A DNA stretch of 64,000 bases from Natrialba taiwanensis DSM 12281 (GCF_000337595.1 NZ_AOIL01000067.1:127203-191202); one strand, 5' to 3'. Shown: positions 9,166 through 18,141, counted from the stretch's first letter. Notes: generated by a model from the sequence alone, not told the origin. Program-made: numbers and translations.

Positions 9166-9639
9166 TCAGGCGAGTGCGTCGTCGTACTCGCCGTCGTCGA
9201 CTTTCGCTTTGAACTCGCGGGCGTCCACGCCTTCGATGGTGACGCCCATCGAGGCGCAGGTGCCGACGACTTCCTTTGCGGCGTTTTTCGTATCGTACGC
9301 GAGCAGGTCGGGATGTTTCTGCTCGGCGATCGTCTTGACCTGGTCGATCGAGAGGTCCGCGACGAAGTCCTCCTGAGGTTCGCCACTCCCTGTCTCGAAG
9401 CCAGCCTCGTCCTTGACGAGTGCCGCCGTCGGTGGGACACCAACGTCAATTTCGAAGGAGCCGTCGTCCTCGTAGTCGACGGTGACGGGCACTTCCGTGC
9501 CGTCGAACGCTTCCGTCTGGTCGTTGATATCCTGTACGACCGCCTGCACGTCGACGGGGGTCGGTCCGAGCTCGGGACCGAGCGGTGGGCCAGGGTTGGC
9601 CTGGCCACCCGGAACGAGCACTTCGATGGTTCCAGCCAT
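9166..9639 (-). CDS. rpl11: Large ribosomal subunit protein L11
   Basis: The 157-residue protein has the L11 signature GQANPGPPLGPELGPTP near residues 12-28 and the C-terminal rRNA-binding domain with LLAYDTKNAAKEVVGTCASMGV. It binds the GTPase-associated centre of 23S rRNA. The start at 9639 is set by homology (MAGTIEVLVPGG) and by a TATA-like CCTTAAAA about 27 nt upstream. It is on the same strand as rpl1 but is transcribed separately, with a membrane gene on the other strand between them. Confidence 0.96.
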   Translation of the reverse strand: MAGTIEVLVPGGQANPGPPLGPELGPTPVDVQAVVQDINDQTEAFDGTEVPVTVDYEDDGSFEIDVGVPPTAALVKDEAGFETGSGEPQEDFVADLSIDQVKTIAEQKHPDLLAYDTKNAAKEVVGTCASMGVTIEGVDAREFKAKVDDGEYDDALA

Positions 9640-9662
9640 ACCCGTCACAACCCGTGCGCGAG

Positions 9663-9670
9663 TTTTAAGG
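9663..9670 (-). promoter_or_regulatory. TATA-like element of rpl11
   Basis: Reads CCTTAAAA on the minus strand, 24-31 nt before the ATG, consistent with a leaderless mRNA. Confidence 0.5.
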
Positions 9671-9743
9671 GTTGCTTTTTCGGGCAGTCCTCGTCTGTGA
9701 CGATCTGACGCACGACTCGGTGAACCGCGGGTACGTGACGGTG

Positions 9744-10046
9744 TTACTCGACGCTCTCCGCACGCCACGCCGCGAACGACTCGAGTTCAGCCGTCTCGTC
9801 GAAGCGTTCGATACACGGAACATCGTAGGGATGTTCCGCCTGGACGCGGGCGACGAGTTCGTCGTAGGCGTCGTCGGTGGTCTTCGCGAGGAGGATGGCC
9901 TCCTCATCGCGGTGCACGTCGCCGTCCCAGCGGTACGTCGAGGTCGTCGAGAGGCGGTTGACACAGGCGGCGAGGCGCTCATCGACGAGCATCTCGGCGA
10001 GTTCAGTGGCCGATTCGGGCGGTGCGGTGATGTAGACGGTTGGCAT
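9744..10046 (-). CDS. cutA: CutA divalent-cation tolerance protein
   Basis: The 100-residue protein matches CutA over its full length: PTVYITAPPESATELAEML at the N-terminus, LAACVNRL with the conserved Cys, TYRWDGDVHRDEEA in the middle and HPYDVPCIERF near the C-terminus. CutA proteins form trimers and are linked to copper tolerance or signalling. The ATG at 10046 is preceded by a TATA-like CTTTGTA at 10071-10077. Confidence 0.95.
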   Translation of the reverse strand: MPTVYITAPPESATELAEMLVDERLAACVNRLSTTSTYRWDGDVHRDEEAILLAKTTDDAYDELVARVQAEHPYDVPCIERFDETAELESFAAWRAESVE

Positions 10047-10243
10047 CGGGCGCCATGTACGGCGTCGGGATACAAAGATGGAGCCACGGAGACGATCGGG
10101 TCGGTGCGAGAGCGACCGACGGGCATCGACGGACGCGGCTGTTCGAGTGAACTCGAGATAACTAGCGCCCCGGAGGAAGAATCGATTGCTGCCGGCTGTC
10201 GGGCGTCAGCGATCGGCTGTCGCCTGCCGCAGCCGTTCTCTCG

Positions 10244-10432
10244 TTACTCGTCTGTCGCGACCGGGTTGAAGTTCCCGTTGATGTCCCACTCGTGGAGACA
10301 GTGCGGGCTGCCGACCTGTTTTGTGCCGCTCTCGCGGGCGATCTGCCAGGCTTCGAGGTCGTCGTCCCAGTGCTCAGCGCGCCCGCACGACTCACAGATT
10401 CGTGCGGTTGGTTTCCGCAACTGTGCGCTCAT
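10244..10432 (-). CDS. HEWD family small zinc-binding-type protein
   Basis: The 62-residue protein contains ICESCGRAEHWDDDLEAWQI and CLHEWDINGNFNPV, the HEWD motif for which this haloarchaeal family is named. One CxxC pair plus downstream Cys and His residues suggest a small metal-binding fold. Function is unknown. The start at 10432 gives MSAQLRKPTARICE; a longer reading frame continues upstream but has an arginine-rich, non-haloarchaeal composition. Confidence 0.85.
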   Translation of the reverse strand: MSAQLRKPTARICESCGRAEHWDDDLEAWQIARESGTKQVGSPHCLHEWDINGNFNPVATDE

Positions 10433-10615
10433 TACCGGTGATGGGAACTGGACGCACATAACAGTATGGCTGTCCGGCAAGGTCTGCCTTCGACGTTCGT
10501 GAACTCGACGCCGGGTTTCGAAATCGATCGTCACGTTTCGGACGCCGTTCTGCGTGCCGGGACGCCTGGATCTCATTCGCGTCCCGAACCACCCCACCGT
10601 TCGACCGTCCGTCGC

Positions 10616-12127
10616 TCAGTAGACGGCGTCGACGATGTCGTCGCGAAGGTCCTCGAACTGGGCGAGATACTCCCGTCGTTCGGCGCGGAGTTCAGCGATT
10701 GCTTCGTCGTAGTCGTCGACGTGATCGGGGACGTAGTAGTCCTCGATATCGAGTTCGGGAACGGATTCGGGGATGGTCAGGTCGGTTCGGTCGTCGTCGG
10801 TCCACTCGATCGTGCCGCGGGCGGCTTCGGTGAGGATCGTGACCGATTCGGTAACGCCGATGTCCTGGGATTGTGCACCGAGATAGCCGGTGTTGATGAC
10901 GTAACAGTCGACATCGAGGATGCCGATCAGGTCGTGGAAGATGTTGCCCTCCTCGCCCTCGGAGCCGATGATGAACGGGTTCGTCCCGACGACGCGGATC
11001 GACTCGCCGGCCCGCGAGGGATCGCCGGCGCTGGTTTCGATCGATTCGCCGAGCATGAACGCGACGGCGGCCTGGTCGTTGCTGAGCTTCGCGACGGGGG
11101 GCATCAACGGGTTGCGGGTGATGAAAAAGACCTGGTCGATGTCGTCCAGATCGATCTCGTCGTCCGCGCTCTCGAGTTCGTCGCGGCGGACGACCGCGCG
11201 CGAGTTCGTTGTGTATCGGTCTTCCTCGAAGTGGACAGTGCCGTCGTCGTCGACGGCGACGTTCTCGAGAATGGCGGAGTCGTCGGTGGCGGCGCGGTAG
11301 AGACCGGGCTGTTCGTCCTCGTCGAGGCCGATGGTTTTGATGAAGAGTCCGGTGGCCTCGCTACCGGCGACCGAGCCGTCGGGGAGGAGCGCACAGACGT
11401 CGTCCTGGCGCATCGAGGCGTCTTCGGGGTCGTCGAGCCAGCAGCCGTGGGAGGTAAGCGTCGATTTGCCGGTCGCGGAAAGGCCCATGAATGCCTGGCC
11501 GACGCTCTGGAGGTTGCCGTCTTCGTCGCGGACGCGAACGTGCTTGCTCCCGGCGTGAAGGCCGAGTCCGCCCTGTTGCTTGATCCGGTACATGAACAGG
11601 CGGAGGAACGACTTCTTGGCCTCGCCGATGTAGTCGGTTCCGAGCACGGCGGTAAAGCCGGTCTCGGGAAGGACGCGGATCGCCCGCTCCTCGTGGTCCG
11701 GCAGGTGGACGGTGTACAGATCGGGCTCGCGGCCGCCGGATGGCTCGAACAGGTTCGCCCAGCCGAGCGCGAGGCGGGCGTGTTCGACGGGCACGAACAG
11801 CCGGCAACAGAAGGTCGCCTCTGGGTGTCGCCCCATCAGCCGATCGACGCAGACCAGTTCGCGCTCACCCGCGAGTTCGACTGCATCCTCGACGAGCGCG
11901 TCGTCGGCCGCGGTGAACTCGTGGTCGACGGCGTTTTTCGTCCGGTCTGAGCTCCGCGAGCGGACGTCGCTGACGTAGGACGGCGATCCGAACTCGGTGG
12001 TCGTCTCCTGGTGGGAGGCGAGGTCGCGAAGTTCGGTGAGCGATAGATTGTGCCGAACGTTCGACGCTGTTACTGGGTCGGGAAGCTGTTGATCCAGCGG
12101 ACGGGGTTCCGTCCCGGTTTCGGACAT
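10616..12127 (-). CDS. pckA: Phosphoenolpyruvate carboxykinase (ATP)
   Basis: The 503-residue protein is an ATP-type PEP carboxykinase, which converts oxaloacetate and ATP to PEP and CO2 in gluconeogenesis. The P-loop GLSATGKST is at residues 215-223, the kinase-2 region reads FIKTIGLD, and the substrate region includes FLRLFMYRIKQQGGLGLHAG. The ATG at 12127 was preferred to the one two codons upstream because a TATA-like GTTTATA at 12154-12160 lies about 28 nt away. A second, palindromic TATA element further upstream may give a second promoter. Confidence 0.96.
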   Translation of the reverse strand: MSETGTEPRPLDQQLPDPVTASNVRHNLSLTELRDLASHQETTTEFGSPSYVSDVRSRSSDRTKNAVDHEFTAADDALVEDAVELAGERELVCVDRLMGRHPEATFCCRLFVPVEHARLALGWANLFEPSGGREPDLYTVHLPDHEERAIRVLPETGFTAVLGTDYIGEAKKSFLRLFMYRIKQQGGLGLHAGSKHVRVRDEDGNLQSVGQAFMGLSATGKSTLTSHGCWLDDPEDASMRQDDVCALLPDGSVAGSEATGLFIKTIGLDEDEQPGLYRAATDDSAILENVAVDDDGTVHFEEDRYTTNSRAVVRRDELESADDEIDLDDIDQVFFITRNPLMPPVAKLSNDQAAVAFMLGESIETSAGDPSRAGESIRVVGTNPFIIGSEGEEGNIFHDLIGILDVDCYVINTGYLGAQSQDIGVTESVTILTEAARGTIEWTDDDRTDLTIPESVPELDIEDYYVPDHVDDYDEAIAELRAERREYLAQFEDLRDDIVDAVY

Positions 12128-12153
12128 ATACATAACCCACCACCATCCTGATG

Positions 12154-12160
12154 TATAAAC
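12154..12160 (-). promoter_or_regulatory. TATA-like element of pckA
   Basis: Reads GTTTATA on the minus strand, 27-33 nt before the ATG at 12127. Confidence 0.5.
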
Positions 12161-12434
12161 GTGGAGGATTTTGCGCTGAGTGTGTCATGACTTCCCGAAC
12201 CGGGATTCAGTGTTTGGCGTCTCATACGTCTCTACGACCTATATATAGTCTCTCCCTTCCCAGCGGAATGATTGTCTGAAATCAGAGGTGTTGCGATGAG
12301 AACTCACATCAGAAATAATTCTAACTCCGAGGGAAAGACGTGCCGTTGTTTCGCGGTCTGCTGTGTTCACCCCGGCAGTAATATGTGCTTTCTGGTCTGT
12401 GCTGCGTTATCAACCACCAACTGAAACTAATGTG
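12161..12434. other. Intergenic region between pckA and the MOSC gene
   Basis: This is the main part of a 342-nt divergent spacer. It is AT-richer than the surrounding genes and holds a perfect palindromic TATA-type sequence CTATATATAG at 12239-12248. A Cys-rich 42-codon frame at 12296-12424 follows it, but its third positions are AT-rich, so I do not call it a gene. No RNA gene or repeat is recognised. Confidence 0.5.
12239..12248. promoter_or_regulatory. Palindromic TATA box CTATATATAG
   Basis: A symmetric 10-bp sequence that could drive transcription in either direction: leftward into pckA with a leader of about 80 nt, or rightward into a stretch with no recognised gene before the MOSC gene. 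Confidence 0.4.
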
Positions 12435-12469
12435 CATACATAAACGATAGTATCTCGTTACTACGCGCG

Positions 12470-13342
12470 ATGGCCTCCCTGGATCGAATCCGTATTCACC
12501 CGATCAAGTCCCTCGATGCAGTGACGCTCCGGACAGCCACAATTCGGACCGGCGGTGGGCTGGCGTGGGATCGGCGCTACGCGATCGTCGAGCGAAACGG
12601 TGAGGATGAGCCCCTCGACGACACGCCGCCGATTTCGAGTTCGGATCACGCTCTGCAGGCAAGCGATACCTACGTCAACGGCAAGCGCGAACCGGCGGTT
12701 CACGGACTGTGCACCGAGTACGATCTTGAGCGCGAGACGGTGACCCTCTCGGATACCGGCGACCCGACTGTAGACGGCGATACGTTTCACCTCGAACTCG
12801 ACCGGGACTGTCTCGCCTCGTGGCTCTCCGAGTATCTCGGCTATCCCGTTGAACTCGTTCGCAACGAGGCGGGCGGATTTCCGGACGATACGGACGCGTC
12901 CGGCCCGACTATAATTGCCAAAGCGACGCTCGAGACGGTGGCATCGTGGTACGACGACATCGATTCGCCGGAGCTGTGTCGCCGGCTTCGGCCGAACCTC
13001 GTGGTCGAGGGCGTTCCAGCGTTCTGGGAAGACCGCCTCTACGGCCCGCCTGGCCAGGGAGTTTCGTTCACTATCGGAGCAGTCACATTCCAGGGGATCA
13101 ACCCGTGCCAGCGGTGTGTGGTTCCGACGCGAAACCCCGACACCGGCGAGCAGACCGACGGGTTCCGAGAGACCTTCATCGAGCGCCGCCGGGAGACGCT
13201 GCCGGACTGGGCGAGCGAGGCGTGGTTCGATCAGTACTTCCGGTTGATGGTCACCACGAACGTCACCGAGTCGTCGTGGGGAACAGCGATTGAGACCGGG
13301 GACGTAGTTTCGGTCGGTGAGCGCCAGCGCGTCCCGCAGTAA
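12470..13342 (+). CDS. MOSC domain protein (molybdenum-cofactor sulfurase C-terminal type)
   Basis: The 290-residue protein has the MOSC N-terminal beta barrel (RIRIHPIKSLDAVTL at residues 6-20, then LAWDRRYAIV) and the MOSC domain with the conserved Cys region NPCQRCVVPTRNPDTGEQ. The family includes YiiM- and mARC-like proteins that handle sulfur or N-hydroxylated substrates via molybdenum cofactor. It is probably cytosolic. CATACATAAAC at 12435-12445 is a TATA-like element about 29 nt before the ATG, fitting a leaderless transcript. Confidence 0.92.
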   Translation: MASLDRIRIHPIKSLDAVTLRTATIRTGGGLAWDRRYAIVERNGEDEPLDDTPPISSSDHALQASDTYVNGKREPAVHGLCTEYDLERETVTLSDTGDPTVDGDTFHLELDRDCLASWLSEYLGYPVELVRNEAGGFPDDTDASGPTIIAKATLETVASWYDDIDSPELCRRLRPNLVVEGVPAFWEDRLYGPPGQGVSFTIGAVTFQGINPCQRCVVPTRNPDTGEQTDGFRETFIERRRETLPDWASEAWFDQYFRLMVTTNVTESSWGTAIETGDVVSVGERQRVPQ

Positions 13343-13423
13343 CTCCGTCAGCAGCCCCGCCCCCGTTTTCACATCTGGTACTCACGGGCAAAGTACCAAG
13401 AGTAACCCCTGGGTTGTCGTCGC

Positions 13424-15844
13424 ATGGACTACGGTCTCGATATCGGTGCGGACGCGATCCGGCTGGCGAGCGGCCAGCCTGCCTCACCGTCCGTCGCGTC
13501 GACACCCGCGCTCGTGCTCGCGACCTCGACGCTCGAAGCGACGCCGCCAGCGAGCAATGCTGAACTCGTCGAAACCGCTGACGCGGCGTATCACGTCGGT
13601 TCGGACGCCCTCGCAGCGGCGGAGACGGAAGACGACGAACCCGGGTCGCTGTTCCGGAACGGCGTGCTCCCGCCCGACCCTCACGGCGACGCGGCGTTTG
13701 CCGCACTCGTTGAGAGCGTCTTCGCCGAGCAGGAGACCCAGGGGCAGGCACAGGCACAGTCGGCCGAAACCGGCGGTCGGCTCTGTTACACGACGCCGGG
13801 CACGCTCGTCGACGCCGACGCACCGACCGACGCCCACCGAGAGACCGTCGCCTCGACGCTCGAAACTGCCGTGAATCGTCACGGGAACGGAAACGGAAAC
13901 GAGAACGGGGACGGAGACGGGAACGAGTTCAGTGTCAGTGTGACGCCGATCAGCCGGGGCTTTGCGGTCATCTACGACCAGTTCGCTGCGGACAACTACA
14001 CCGGACTTGGAATCTGTTTGGGACCGCAGACGACGAGCGTCGCGCTGGCGTACTACGGCGTCCCGGTCCTCGCGTTCGCCGTTCCGCGGGGCACCGACTG
14101 GATCGTCGACCGGGCGACCGATGAAACCGGTCACGCACCCGAACGGGTCCGCAGCGTGCTCGAAACGTTCGAACTCGACCCCGACGCGGACCCCGGCCCG
14201 GTCGAGCGCGCACTCGCCACGGCGTTCGACGACCTCGTCGGTGAACTCGGCGACGCGCTCGGTGTGCAGGCGACCGAGGCCGACCTTCAGCGGGGCGTCG
14301 CTGTGCCGATCGCAGTCGCAGGCTCGGGTGCCGTCGAGGGACTCGAGTTCCTGCTAGGCGGTCGATTCGATGCGGCAGGGCTGTCGCTCTCGATCCGCGG
14401 CGTGCGACTCGCCGACGATCCCAAGGCGAGTCCGGCGCGAGGCGCACTCGCAGCCGCTGCGGACGAGGTCGAGCCCTACGAGGACGTGACGTGGGGCGAT
14501 GCGCCGAAGGACGGACCATCGGGCGAGACGTCGGAAAGCGAGCACGCAGCGCCGACGGCACAGGCCGATGACGCGACGCTGTCGTTCGACGACACGGCTC
14601 CCGATAGCGACGCCGTCGGAGATGCCGCGGATGACGCTATCGACACCCTGTTCGACCGACTCGCGAACCGGGACGACGAGATTCAGGGCCTCACGGCCGA
14701 CCTCGATCGGCTCGAAGCCACCGTCGAAACCGTCGGCGATCGAACGGCCGACGCTACCGACCTCGATGCCGTCGAAACCGAACTTGAGCGCGTCCGGGAG
14801 CGCATCGACGACCTCGAAGCCCGCGTCGACGAGTGCAGAACCGACCTCGACGACAATCGGGAGCGAGCCGACGACCTGGAGGAGACTCTCGAAACAACGA
14901 CGACCCTCGACGCAGTCGAGACCAGGACCGATGACATCGCGGCCGATACCGACCGCCTCGCCGACGAGTTCACCGCACTTGCCGATCGCTGTCCGGAGGG
15001 TGACCTCGCAACCCGAAGCGCGGTTACGGCGCTCGAAGACGAACTCGAATCCGTTCGGACGACCCTCGAAGAACTCGAGGAACTCGAGGATCGCGTCGAC
15101 ACGGCCGAAGCGGACAGCGAAACCGCGGACGCGGCATTCGAGGACCGATTCGCGGCCCTGACCGATCGACTCGACGCGATCGACGAGCGAGTGATCGACT
15201 CCAGTGACCGCCTCGAATCCGTCGCCGCTGACGCGGATTCCGTCGAAGCGGCCGTGACGGGCGTTGCCGATGACGTAGACGACATTGAGAGTGAACTCGC
15301 CACCGTTGTGGCCGACGTTGCCTCTCTCGATGATGACGTAACGACGCTCGACGAGCGGATAACCGCTCTCGAGGACTCCGAAACGGCGCTTGACGACTCC
15401 GAAACCGCACTCGACGAGTTCAATCGTGAACTCGAGACGCTCTCGGCTGCCGTCGAGTCCACCCCCGACGCCGCAACGGTCGACGACCTCGCTGCTGAGA
15501 CGGACCGGGTAGCCGCCGATATCGACTCGGTCCGCGAAACTGTCTCGGCCGTCGACTCCGAGCAGACCGCAGTCGAGGAGCGACTCGACGACCTGGACGA
15601 GACCCTCGCGGATACCGTGAGCCAAGACGAGTTCGCCGCGCTTCGTTCGGAACTCGAAGACCGCGAGGAACAGGCGTCGTCGCCGAGTTCACTCGGCGGC
15701 CCGCTGCTCGCCGGTGGCGGTGGCGCTGGTGTCGTCGCTGGCGCGCTCATCGCACTCGCAGTACCCGGAACAGGCGGGGTCGGTGTCGCCGCAGCCGCGG
15801 TCGGTGCCGCGTTGCTCGCGGCTGCCGTCGCGGTGACTCGGTAG
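13424..15844 (+). CDS. Actin-fold/coiled-coil/membrane-anchored protein
   Basis: The 806-residue protein has three parts. Residues 1-350 look like an actin/Hsp70-type ATPase: MDYGLDIGADAIRLA at the N-terminus, GLGICLGPQTTSVALAYYGVPVLAFAVPRG as a second phosphate-loop-like strand pair (given in parts: GLGICLGPQTTSVALAY, GVPVLAFAVPRG), and VPIAVAGSGAVEGLEFLLGG as the adenosine-region motif. Residues about 400-750 are an Asp/Glu/Arg heptad-rich coiled coil with repeated DDLE/DALD units. Residues 751-806 form a Gly/Ala hydrophobic hairpin ending VTR, a likely membrane anchor. A 9-10 residue GNGN-type linker interrupts the first domain near residue 155. Function is unknown; a scaffold or polarity protein is plausible. 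Confidence 0.8.
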   Translation: MDYGLDIGADAIRLASGQPASPSVASTPALVLATSTLEATPPASNAELVETADAAYHVGSDALAAAETEDDEPGSLFRNGVLPPDPHGDAAFAALVESVFAEQETQGQAQAQSAETGGRLCYTTPGTLVDADAPTDAHRETVASTLETAVNRHGNGNGNENGDGDGNEFSVSVTPISRGFAVIYDQFAADNYTGLGICLGPQTTSVALAYYGVPVLAFAVPRGTDWIVDRATDETGHAPERVRSVLETFELDPDADPGPVERALATAFDDLVGELGDALGVQATEADLQRGVAVPIAVAGSGAVEGLEFLLGGRFDAAGLSLSIRGVRLADDPKASPARGALAAAADEVEPYEDVTWGDAPKDGPSGETSESEHAAPTAQADDATLSFDDTAPDSDAVGDAADDAIDTLFDRLANRDDEIQGLTADLDRLEATVETVGDRTADATDLDAVETELERVRERIDDLEARVDECRTDLDDNRERADDLEETLETTTTLDAVETRTDDIAADTDRLADEFTALADRCPEGDLATRSAVTALEDELESVRTTLEELEELEDRVDTAEADSETADAAFEDRFAALTDRLDAIDERVIDSSDRLESVAADADSVEAAVTGVADDVDDIESELATVVADVASLDDDVTTLDERITALEDSETALDDSETALDEFNRELETLSAAVESTPDAATVDDLAAETDRVAADIDSVRETVSAVDSEQTAVEERLDDLDETLADTVSQDEFAALRSELEDREEQASSPSSLGGPLLAGGGGAGVVAGALIALAVPGTGGVGVAAAAVGAALLAAAVAVTR

Positions 15845-15881
15845 GTCGACTCCCGTTCCGGTTGCGGGTGGTCGCTTCCTC

Positions 15882-16271
15882 TCAGCTTCGAGCCGTCGTT
15901 TCATCCTCGACGATCGAATCGTCCGCGACGTTCGGCGCGCCGATCGCAAGCACGCGACTCTCCTCGACGGCCTCGAGTTGCCGCCAGGACTCGGGCGGGA
16001 CGACCATGAACTCGTGTTCCGTGAGCGTGACGACATCGCGTTCGGTCTCCCGTTCGACCGTCACATCGACGGTTCCCTCGAGAACGACGTACAGTTCCTC
16101 CTGCTCGTCTTGCCGGTGGTAGGTGCTTTCCTCGCCGCGTTCGTAGTGCCAGACGCTCGGACGCATCTGCTCGGGTTGCAATTCGAGTCCGACGGGAAGC
16201 AGCGTCGGTTCGAGTTCGTCCAGCTCGCGCGACTCGACGGTATCGAGGGACACAACCGAGTATAGCGACAT
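15882..16271 (-). CDS. Cupin domain protein
   Basis: The 129-residue protein has a single cupin barrel: motif 1 around YHRQDEQEELYVVLEGTVDVTV with His, Glu residues of a metal site, and motif 2 around LTEHEFMVVPPESWRQLEA. Small single-domain cupins have many roles, so none is assigned. The start at 16271 gives MSLYSVVSLDTVESRELD; an in-frame upstream ATG adds an arginine-rich region and was rejected. It is convergent with the coiled-coil protein gene. Confidence 0.85.
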   Translation of the reverse strand: MSLYSVVSLDTVESRELDELEPTLLPVGLELQPEQMRPSVWHYERGEESTYHRQDEQEELYVVLEGTVDVTVERETERDVVTLTEHEFMVVPPESWRQLEAVEESRVLAIGAPNVADDSIVEDETTARS

Positions 16272-16327
16272 GGGCGATGGTTCGACGACCGGGTGCAAAA
16301 AACCGCGGCAGGGACGAGACGGTCCAC

Positions 16328-16459
16328 TCAGTCGTGGATCGGTTCGACGTTTCGCATCTCGCCCCCGCACTGTCGACAGGTACTGACGAGTGCGTCGGCG
16401 ACCGCTTCCCGGCGGCCGCACTGGACGCACTCGAACTCGACCGGTTCGACGAGTGTCAT
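16328..16459 (-). CDS. 43-residue zinc-ribbon (rubrerythrin-like domain) protein
   Basis: The frame encodes MTLVEPVEFECVQCGRREAV followed by STCRQCGGEMRN, two CxxC pairs about 15 residues apart, a classic small zinc ribbon. The composition is acidic and codon choice GC-rich, so it is credible despite its length. The family is widespread in haloarchaea; function is unknown. It lies between the cupin gene and the MFS gene on the same strand. Confidence 0.8.
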   Translation of the reverse strand: MTLVEPVEFECVQCGRREAVADALVSTCRQCGGEMRNVEPIHD

Positions 16460-16483
16460 ACCACTTGTAGGGATTGAGGTGTG

Positions 16484-17728
16484 TTAACTCTTTTCGTGAT
16501 GTGCGGGTCGGTCGGTATGCCAGAGAACGATGGCGAGACCCGTCGCGACGATAATGGAGGCGGTCAGCAGCCAGAACGCCGGCTGGAAGCCGGCGGCGTC
16601 CGAAATCACGCCGACGATCGCCGGCGAGATCGCACCGGCCGCCATGAGCAGCGTTCGGACGACGCCGAGTCCCCCGCCGGCCACGTCGTCCGGAATCGCC
16701 GACATCAGATACGCACCCCTGACGGGCCGAAACCCGTGTGAGCCGATGCCTGCAGCGATGAGCGCGCCGCCAAGCACGATCGGACCGGCGGTGTTCGTCA
16801 GCGAGACGAACGCGATCAGCGCAAGCGACGCGAGACCAAGGGTTGCGGTAATAAGCGGCAGTCGGCCGACCCGATCGCTCAGATCGCCGGTCACCAACTG
16901 CACCAGACTCGCCAGAAAGAGCCCGCTGAAGAGGACGTTCGCCGTCCCGTCGGTCAACCCGGCTTCCGTCGTCAGATACTGCGGCGCGAACGAGACCAGG
17001 CCGTTGTACGTGAACGAAAACAGCACGGTCACCAGTGCGAAGGCCGCAAACCGCGGATCGCGAAAGAGCGACGCGTACTGCCTGAACTCGTCGAGACTGA
17101 CGCCGCTGGTCGTGCCGCCATCCGTCGTTTCGTCCGGGATGCGCTGTGGCACGCGGATCCAGAAGAGCACGGTCAGGACGAGTCCACAGAGCCCGGCACT
17201 CAGGAAGACTAGTCGCCAGCTTGCCCCGAGTACGAACGGCACGCCTGCAACGAGCACGACGGCCCAGGGCGCGACGACACCGGCGAACGCACCGAACGTA
17301 TCCAAAACCCCGAGCGCGCGGCCGGTTCGCGCCGGATACGCTCGCGAGAGCAGCCGGACGGCGACGGTTTTGTGCGCGCCAGTTCCCGCGCCCATAACGA
17401 GCATCACGCCGACGAGGACGAGAAACGACGAGTCGACGACGAGGGCGAGCGAGGAAACCGCGGCGACGAGCACCCCGGTCGTGATGACCGTCACCGAGCC
17501 GAGGCGGTCGGCAAGCACGCCGGAGGGAAACTGCATCGCCGCGTACACCAGCATGAATCCGGAAAACGCCGTCCCTAAAGCGGTGTTCGAGACGTGATAC
17601 GTCTCCTGAAACGAACCGAAAAGCGGCGGGAAAACGTATCGCAGAAACTTTGCCAGAAACCAGATTCCGGCCGTCAACAACAGCGCATCGAAGTGGCCGA
17701 CTCGTCGTACCGCCGTCCTAACCGACAT
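16484..17728 (-). CDS. MFS family transporter
   Basis: The 414-residue protein has 12 predicted membrane helices and the MFS pattern: the loop 2-3 motif appears as FPSGVLADRLG and the second half as GDLSDRVGRLP. MSVRTAVRRVGHFD precedes the first helix and fixes the start at 17728; the longer frame upstream is not transporter-like. The substrate is unknown. The gene is divergent from the small zinc-finger gene at 17928. Confidence 0.9.
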   Translation of the reverse strand: MSVRTAVRRVGHFDALLLTAGIWFLAKFLRYVFPPLFGSFQETYHVSNTALGTAFSGFMLVYAAMQFPSGVLADRLGSVTVITTGVLVAAVSSLALVVDSSFLVLVGVMLVMGAGTGAHKTVAVRLLSRAYPARTGRALGVLDTFGAFAGVVAPWAVVLVAGVPFVLGASWRLVFLSAGLCGLVLTVLFWIRVPQRIPDETTDGGTTSGVSLDEFRQYASLFRDPRFAAFALVTVLFSFTYNGLVSFAPQYLTTEAGLTDGTANVLFSGLFLASLVQLVTGDLSDRVGRLPLITATLGLASLALIAFVSLTNTAGPIVLGGALIAAGIGSHGFRPVRGAYLMSAIPDDVAGGGLGVVRTLLMAAGAISPAIVGVISDAAGFQPAFWLLTASIIVATGLAIVLWHTDRPAHHEKS

Positions 17729-17893
17729 TCGGTTCTCGTTTCCCGTAGGACGCCCGCCGGACGAGAAGCCTCCGGTCCCGGCAGATCTCTTGGCTACCGC
17801 CACGGGGACAGTGACGCATCGCGATGGGCGCTCGATCTGAAATGGTGGTGTGATTAAATCACATATTATTGTATTCTTCCCTAGCAGGCAGTA

Positions 17894-17902
17894 TTTATAT
17901 AC
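17894..17902 (+). promoter_or_regulatory. TATA-like element for the zinc-finger gene
   Basis: TTTATATAC is a near-consensus haloarchaeal TATA box, 26-34 nt before the ATG at 17928. Confidence 0.6.
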
Positions 17903-17927
17903 GGGTTCGTCGTACTCCGCTCTACGC

Positions 17928-18107
17928 ATGGCAGTAACTACAACCGACTGGTCCGATCCCGTTTCGTGTCCGTTCTGCGGCGACGAGCTCGCCTCGCCGG
18001 GCGCTGGCTTCGTCGACCACATTCACGAGAACGAAGCCTGCGAGGACGAGTTCACGTTCTGGCGCGAGAACGTAAGCGGGGACCTAGCGGGAGAGTGGTC
18101 GGGCTAA
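17928..18107 (+). CDS. 59-residue zinc-finger-type protein
   Basis: The protein reads MAVTTTDWSDPVSCPFCGDE, then a central FVDHIHENEAC and a C-terminal acidic tail. CPFC plus HIH and Cys gives a C2-H2C type metal site. The ATG at 17928 fits the TATA box at 17894-17902 and excludes a longer frame that starts inside the promoter. It is probably a cytosolic small metal-binding protein; function unknown. Confidence 0.85.
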   Translation: MAVTTTDWSDPVSCPFCGDELASPGAGFVDHIHENEACEDEFTFWRENVSGDLAGEWSG

Positions 18108-18141
18108 GCCGAGACTGGACCGACGACAAACCACCGAGCCG

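Noticed and set aside
10466-11950. Long open frame opposite pckA
   Set aside because: It is the antisense of a well-conserved gene; GC-rich third positions on the coding strand create such frames.
12296-12424. 42-codon Cys-rich frame in the pckA-MOSC spacer
   Set aside because: Its codons are AT-rich at third positions and it has no acidic bias, so coding is unlikely; kept only as context for the orphan promoter.
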